Source: Spirochaetia bacterium (GTDB lineage: Bacteria; Spirochaetota; Spirochaetia; JABMQR01). From it: a DNA stretch of 9,676 nucleotides. The stretch covers positions 1 through 9,676 of the forward strand of contig JADHUD010000076.1 in NCBI GenBank assembly GCA_016784705.1, written 5' to 3'. The translations under genes and the position numbers were made by a program. Shown here piece by piece: positions 6,112 to 9,676 of the stretch (positions within the stretch are counted from its first letter, which is position 1; every line of letters begins with the position of its first letter). The notes below the pieces were generated by a model. That model worked only from the letters and a program-made list of their open reading frames with translations, was not told where the DNA came from and made no database searches.

Positions 6112-6567
6112 TTGAAGGAGAAACAAAAATTACGATTTACGTATGGTCTCAACGAACGGCAATTTCTTAATACCTTTAAAAAAGCGAAAAAACAGGCTGG
6201 AAAGACCGGTGCAAACTTTATGATACTGCTTGAACAACGGCTTGATAATGTTGTATACCGTTTGGGTTTTTCCGCTACCAGGGCACAGGCTCGTCAGCTG
6301 GTAAATCATGGGCACATCAGAGTAAATGGTATCAAAGTAACCATACCCTCCTATCTTGTATCAGAAGGTGATACCGTTAAAATTCATACTTCAAAATCGA
6401 TGGGGCAGTTTGTTCGTGAAAATATGACTGTGTCAGGCAGCCCGGTACCAGTCTGGCTCTATTTAGATAAGGATGAACTCAAGGGAAACGTAGTCAGGCT
6501 GCCTTTCCGGGATGATATCTCCTCTGCAGCTAATGATCAGATGGTGGTTGAATACTATTCCAGGTAA
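6112..6567 (+). CDS. rpsD: 30S ribosomal protein S4, short form lacking most of the N-terminal region; frame-offset from its likely start
   Basis: S4 is a primary 16S rRNA-binding protein that nucleates assembly of the 30S body. The open part gives 151 residues from a TTG at 6112, but S4 homology continues upstream without a start codon (ESEYGLHL before KEKQKLRF), so the TTG is not a natural beginning. Visible blocks are KEKQKLRFTYGLNERQF (2-18), the S4 RNA-binding domain from RLDNVVYRLGF (43-53) through ARQLVNHGHIRVNG to IPSYLVSEGD, and the typical C-terminus VVRLPFRDDI...VVEYYSR. The likely start is the ATG at 6057, one frame off; with that corrected the protein would be about 169 residues. 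Usual S4 is about 200-208, so roughly 35 N-terminal residues, including the variable or zinc-binding segment, are absent either way. The body has no other defect. It may be a shortened functional S4, a second copy, or a recently damaged gene. Confidence 0.85.
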   Translation: MKEKQKLRFTYGLNERQFLNTFKKAKKQAGKTGANFMILLEQRLDNVVYRLGFSATRAQARQLVNHGHIRVNGIKVTIPSYLVSEGDTVKIHTSKSMGQFVRENMTVSGSPVPVWLYLDKDELKGNVVRLPFRDDISSAANDQMVVEYYSR

Positions 6568-6582
6568 GGATTTGTTAAAAAA

Positions 6583-7194
6583 TTACAGATGCTTATTTGC
6601 CCATGCAATTCTCTGAACAATTCCAATAACCATGGTTACGGACATTGTCCAGAAGAACCATACCAGATAGTGTGGAAAGATATAGAACAGGGTGAAAATG
6701 ATAACTGTTTCGGTACCTTCAATTAATCCTGAGGGCATGGTAATTGATGTCATTTCACCAGTTTCTGCAGCCCCGGCTCTCTGTTTTTCCAGAATCGCAG
6801 ATAAATACATCCATGATGCCGAATTAATATAGAACAGTGCCAGCAGGACGGTCAAAGATATCCATCCAAAATTGTCCGGTGTATAGACGTAGGTAAATAT
6901 CACTGGAAGCATTGCATATACAGCAAAATCAAGAAGAATATCCAGATACCCGCCAAAATCAGTCTTGTGGTTGGTTACCCTGGCAACAGTTCCGTCATAC
7001 CCGTCAAGAATTCTATTCAGAATCCAGCAGATTAATGCCCAGTAGGGATGCCGGAGCACAATGAGAAGAGCTGATGCTGCACCTGCAAGAAAAGCAAATA
7101 CTGATAGAGTATTAGGTTTTATATATCTGCCGATTATACGTGAAGATGGGATGAGCAGTTTTTCTTTAAGCGCTCGAAACATTGGATCCAGCAT
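6583..7194 (-). CDS. CDP-alcohol phosphatidyltransferase family membrane protein
   Basis: Enzymes of this family transfer a phosphatidyl or similar group from a CDP-linked donor to an alcohol at the inner membrane, as in phosphatidylglycerophosphate, cardiolipin or inositol lipid synthesis. The 203-residue protein carries the complete signature DxxDGxxAR...GxxxDxxxD: D64, D67, G68, A71, R72, G81, D85, D89, the residues that bind the metal ions and CDP. Several hydrophobic helices are visible, about 33-49, 92-105, 112-130, 163-175 and 180-198. The ATG at 7194 has AGGAG (7201-7205) 6 bases upstream. It is the last gene of the minus-strand operon, 22 bases after the DUF3047 gene, and converges with the S4 gene with only 15 bases between stops. 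The acceptor alcohol cannot be assigned. The operon context argues against a routine housekeeping PgsA. Confidence 0.9.
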   Translation of the reverse strand: MLDPMFRALKEKLLIPSSRIIGRYIKPNTLSVFAFLAGAASALLIVLRHPYWALICWILNRILDGYDGTVARVTNHKTDFGGYLDILLDFAVYAMLPVIFTYVYTPDNFGWISLTVLLALFYINSASWMYLSAILEKQRAGAAETGEMTSITMPSGLIEGTETVIIFTLFYIFPHYLVWFFWTMSVTMVIGIVQRIAWANKHL

Positions 7195-7216
7195 CTATTT
7201 CTCCTATCTGATAACA

Positions 7217-7942
7217 CTACTCAGACGTTACTCGTATGTAATCGAGGTAGGCAACAGCACTGCTCAGAGTATTGTCAGTATCACCCATAATGGCAAGACT
7301 TGCCCTTTTAGGTGGCTCCTTGCCAAATGCTTTACGATAATCATCGATTAAGTTGATGGTATAAGTTTTCCATTCACCAATATGTGCGGAACCTTCCTCT
7401 ACTGGTATCATCATAGCACGGTTTGTAAATGGATTGGGGATTACCCAATCAGAATGTTCTCTGTTTGCCCATATGTAGTTCAGGCTTGCCATTGGCGGAT
7501 ACTCTCCATAGATGGTTTTAGCGGCCTCGAAACCAATTTTCTCAAAAAAACCCACACTATTCGGATCATACGGAAATATAATATATATTCTGATGGGGTA
7601 GTCATCACCCTCCTTTTTCCTTGCATTTCCCTTATCAACGATATTTTCAACAAGCCATCTCCACTCAACAATCGGGTAATCATATACCGAAAAATCCTGG
7701 GTGAAAATTTTTCCGGAGGCACTCTTATTACTATCAATTTTAAGAACGAAGTTTCCGTTACGTTCTTCAATAGTATATTTGGTATGGGTCTCTATTTTGT
7801 CAAATAAGAGTTCTTCCCAATTATCAAGATTAGAGAAATCCTCAAAAAATCTATCTTCTGCAAATAAATCCGAGATGCCAAAAAATACAAAAGTCAGGAT
7901 TATTATGATGGCGTTTACCGTTTTATGCACTATTTTTCTCAT
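7217..7942 (-). CDS. Exported DUF3047-domain protein
   Basis: The function is unknown. The 241-residue protein starts with a clear signal peptide: MRKIVHK, a hydrophobic core at about 8-22, and a likely cleavage after A28 (DLFA|ED). The mature part resembles DUF3047 (recognised from motif pattern, not searched): VEWRW (92-96), EGDDYPIRIYIIF (111-123), LNYIWAN (154-160), GEWKTY (189-194), DDYRKAFGKEPP (200-211) and GDTDNT (220-225). No lipobox cysteine was seen, so it is probably a soluble periplasmic protein with a beta-rich, carbohydrate-binding-module-like look. The ATG overlaps the stop of the upstream flavoenzyme gene (TAATG), with GAGGCAGG just upstream, which suggests coupled translation. 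This places a secreted protein in the same operon as two membrane proteins and a redox enzyme, and supports an envelope-related role. Confidence 0.82.
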   Translation of the reverse strand: MRKIVHKTVNAIIIILTFVFFGISDLFAEDRFFEDFSNLDNWEELLFDKIETHTKYTIEERNGNFVLKIDSNKSASGKIFTQDFSVYDYPIVEWRWLVENIVDKGNARKKEGDDYPIRIYIIFPYDPNSVGFFEKIGFEAAKTIYGEYPPMASLNYIWANREHSDWVIPNPFTNRAMMIPVEEGSAHIGEWKTYTINLIDDYRKAFGKEPPKRASLAIMGDTDNTLSSAVAYLDYIRVTSE

Positions 7943-9384
7943 TACCTGCCTCTGTAATGGAAAAGGATTCGCAGAATACTTCGAACTCCGGGATTAAACA
8001 ATTTAGGACCAGCGTAATTCCCAGCATTTTTCCGGTGAATTTCACCAAAGGTCGGATATGGATAGACAGGACCCAGCATCTTGGTTAGTTTCCACTTGTT
8101 ACGTACTGCAAAGAGGGAAGGAGTTATAAGGTCACCTGCATGTACCGAAGCAATTTGTGTTCCAATAACCCGGCCTTTCAAATCAAGCAGTACTTTTATT
8201 TTTCCTGATGTCTCAATTTCCGCATTTGATCTATCTATCTCTCCCATACCGGATGTGTGCACACTATACGATATGCCTCTCTCTTTAGCCCGTTTCTCAT
8301 TATATCCCACAGATGCCAGTTCGGGATCTGTATAGGTTGTCCAGGGAGTATTGTTATAACTGAAAGATCCCGGTAGATGCAGTGCTATTTTTTTAATAGC
8401 AAAAGATCCTTCTGCCCCCGCAGTATGGGTGAACAGAAAATTCCCGTTCACATCACCCAGTGCAAAAATATGCTTCTTATTGGTACGCAGTTTATTATCA
8501 ACTGGTATAAAACTCCGTTTCGATATAACGCCAGCATTCTCCAGTTTGAGTTCAGAAATATTGCCCTGACGTCCCATTGATACCAGCAAAGTCTCTGCAG
8601 TAACAGTTTTCTCTGTTCCATTTTCCCTGTAAAGAACAGTTTTCCCTTTTGCTGAATTTTTAACGCCAAGAATCTCAGCATTGGTGATAATCGTTACACC
8701 CTCATCTTGCAGAATAGATTGAATAATACCGGCCATATCATCATCTTCCCTTGACAGGATATGAGGAGCTTTTTCTATGAGAGTTACAGCTACTCCCAAT
8801 CGGGATAATGCCTGACTTATCTCGACGCCAATAGGGCCGCCTCCCAGTGTTATCATTGTTTTTGGGAATGTATCAATGCTGAATATTTCCCTGTTTGTGT
8901 AGAATTCTGTATTCTGCAGTCCGGGAATGTCGGGGATTCGGGGAGAGCTGCCGGTTGATATGATAATTTTTGGAGCTGAAAGTTTTGCCCCGTCATCCAG
9001 TGAAACCTCGTGTTCAGATATGAAATGAGCACCTTGTAAATACACATCGCAGCCGAGTGATCTGAAACGTTCCGGGGAGTCGTGAGGTTCCAGGCCTTTT
9101 ATTACGGAATGTACATGTTTCATAACATCTTCAGCAGAGGCAGGGTTGCTTCCCTGATTCGGTTCAGGTAAACCATACATTCTTGAATTCTTTGTCAATT
9201 GACGCACACGGGCAGTTTTAATGAGAGATTTACTGGGTACACACCCATAGTAGAGACAATCTCCACCCATGTGATCTTTCTCAATGAGTGCGGTCTTGAG
9301 TCCCAACTGTGCCATTCCTGCAGCGGATGTTAGTCCGGCAGCTCCTCCGCCGATGATAATTACATCATGGGTGTAGATACTCAT
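7942..9384 (-). CDS. FAD-dependent pyridine nucleotide-disulfide oxidoreductase, MerA/Lpd-like, substrate unknown
   Basis: This is a 480-residue class I flavin disulfide reductase. It shows the FAD-binding GGGAAG (12-17), the redox-active pair in GGDCLYYGCVPSKS (C43, C48), the NAD(P)-binding GGGPIG (181-186), the second FAD motif ALGD (308-311) and a dimerisation domain. The tail reads YPYPTFGE (441-448), where dihydrolipoyl dehydrogenases have HAHPT..E: the catalytic His is replaced by Tyr, as in mercuric reductase-like proteins. There is no vicinal Cys-Cys at the C-terminus and no N-terminal metal-binding domain, so it is neither a true MerA nor a true lipoamide dehydrogenase. The ATG at 9384 has GAGG 7 bases upstream and overlaps the stop of the TVP38-family gene (ATGA). 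Pairing of such oxidoreductases with TVP38/TMEM64 proteins, even as fusions, recurs in bacteria. Annotation pipelines often label this type dihydrolipoyl dehydrogenase. Confidence 0.9.
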   Translation of the reverse strand: MSIYTHDVIIIGGGAAGLTSAAGMAQLGLKTALIEKDHMGGDCLYYGCVPSKSLIKTARVRQLTKNSRMYGLPEPNQGSNPASAEDVMKHVHSVIKGLEPHDSPERFRSLGCDVYLQGAHFISEHEVSLDDGAKLSAPKIIISTGSSPRIPDIPGLQNTEFYTNREIFSIDTFPKTMITLGGGPIGVEISQALSRLGVAVTLIEKAPHILSREDDDMAGIIQSILQDEGVTIITNAEILGVKNSAKGKTVLYRENGTEKTVTAETLLVSMGRQGNISELKLENAGVISKRSFIPVDNKLRTNKKHIFALGDVNGNFLFTHTAGAEGSFAIKKIALHLPGSFSYNNTPWTTYTDPELASVGYNEKRAKERGISYSVHTSGMGEIDRSNAEIETSGKIKVLLDLKGRVIGTQIASVHAGDLITPSLFAVRNKWKLTKMLGPVYPYPTFGEIHRKNAGNYAGPKLFNPGVRSILRILFHYRGR

Positions 9385-9676
9385 ACAATTTCCTCATGGA
9401 AAGATTTTTTATTACGCCGTTTCTTCACAGCCACTGGCACCAGGCTCAGCAGTCCCAAGAGCACCAATGCTATGAGCACTTCATACGGAAAGTCTGTTTC
9501 GCCAGGTTTTAAGCTTGCTCCAGCATATCCTAAATAGGAATAAACAAAAGATCCCGGTATTATTCCCAGTGCTGTGGTCCAGATGAATGTAAGTGCTTTA
9601 ACCGAGGTTACGCCGGCAAGCAGGTTCACCAGGAAGAATGGAAAAATGGGAATAAATCTCAACGTAAGAAGATAAC
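9381..9676 (-). CDS. TVP38/TMEM64 (DedA-like, VTT domain) membrane protein, C-terminal part (5' end outside the window)
   Basis: The last 98 or so residues of an inner-membrane protein are visible. The segment LRFIPIFPFFLVNLLAG followed by LGIIPGSFVYSYLGYAG is the hallmark of the TVP38/TMEM64 family (SNARE-associated/VTT domain), thought to handle lipid scrambling or transport by relation to DedA and TMEM41/VMP1 proteins. A last membrane helix (about PYEVLIALVLLGLLSLVPVA) is followed by a basic cytoplasmic tail KKRRNKK. The TTG at 9662 is only an internal leucine: the frame stays open (YLLT) to the window edge and the family runs to about 220-240 residues. The stop overlaps the flavoenzyme start by four bases, so the two are translationally coupled and probably act together. 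The operon promoter lies outside the window. Confidence 0.88.
   Translation of the reverse strand, partial: YLLTLRFIPIFPFFLVNLLAGVTSVKALTFIWTTALGIIPGSFVYSYLGYAGASLKPGETDFPYEVLIALVLLGLLSLVPVAVKKRRNKKSFHEEIV

Noticed and set aside
7942..9384. Calling this gene lpdA or merA
   Set aside because: The Lpd catalytic histidine is replaced, and the MerA C-terminal cysteines and metal-binding domain are lacking. There are no pyruvate dehydrogenase or mer genes nearby.

Overview
The window looks like ordinary chromosomal sequence from a Gram-negative-type bacterium of moderate GC content, probably a spirochaete. That assignment is an inference, not a proof. It rests on the galactokinase motif variant GGNHTDHN (more typical of spirochaetes and clostridia than of enterics), on an S4 gene standing alone rather than in an alpha operon, and on the overall protein style. 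No phage, IS, CRISPR, tRNA or rRNA was seen.

Layout. (1) Positions 1-1988, + strand: the 3' end of a thrA/metL-type homoserine dehydrogenase followed by thrC, both in threonine biosynthesis, with no thrB between them. (2) Positions 2034-4549, - strand: a gal operon, galT then galK. Its spacer is filled by three copies of a tandem repeat rich in inverted repeats. thrC and galK converge on a small hairpin built from a duplicated 14-bp unit. (3) Positions 4550-4665: a compact divergent control region with a 14-bp perfect palindrome of GalR/LacI operator type. The palindrome overlaps the predicted gal promoter on one strand and the regulator's own promoter on the other. (4) Positions 4666-5715, + strand: a LacI/GalR-family regulator, very likely the local gal repressor. 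(5) Positions 5716-6056: about 340 bases without a convincing gene. The last part (5939-6017) can fold as a 12-bp closing stem around two hairpins. (6) Positions 6057-6567, + strand: a short ribosomal protein S4 gene. It lacks most of the usual N-terminal region, and its well-placed ATG lies one frame away from the conserved body. (7) Positions 6583-9676, - strand: a tightly packed operon reading TVP38/TMEM64 membrane protein (partial at the window edge), MerA/Lpd-like flavin disulfide reductase, exported DUF3047 protein, and CDP-alcohol phosphatidyltransferase. The first two junctions overlap (ATGA, TAATG) and the last gap is 22 bases.

How the parts work together. The thr genes supply homoserine and then threonine, with homoserine kinase presumably encoded elsewhere. 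GalK phosphorylates galactose, GalT exchanges the UMP group with UDP-glucose, and the divergent LacI-family protein probably represses both galTK and itself. The last operon mixes two membrane proteins, a cytosolic flavoenzyme and a secreted protein. It looks like a membrane- or envelope-linked pathway whose product cannot be named from sequence alone.

The items most worth a second look are the truncated and frame-offset S4 gene with its structured leader, the tandem repeats between galT and galK, and the four-gene redox/phospholipid operon.
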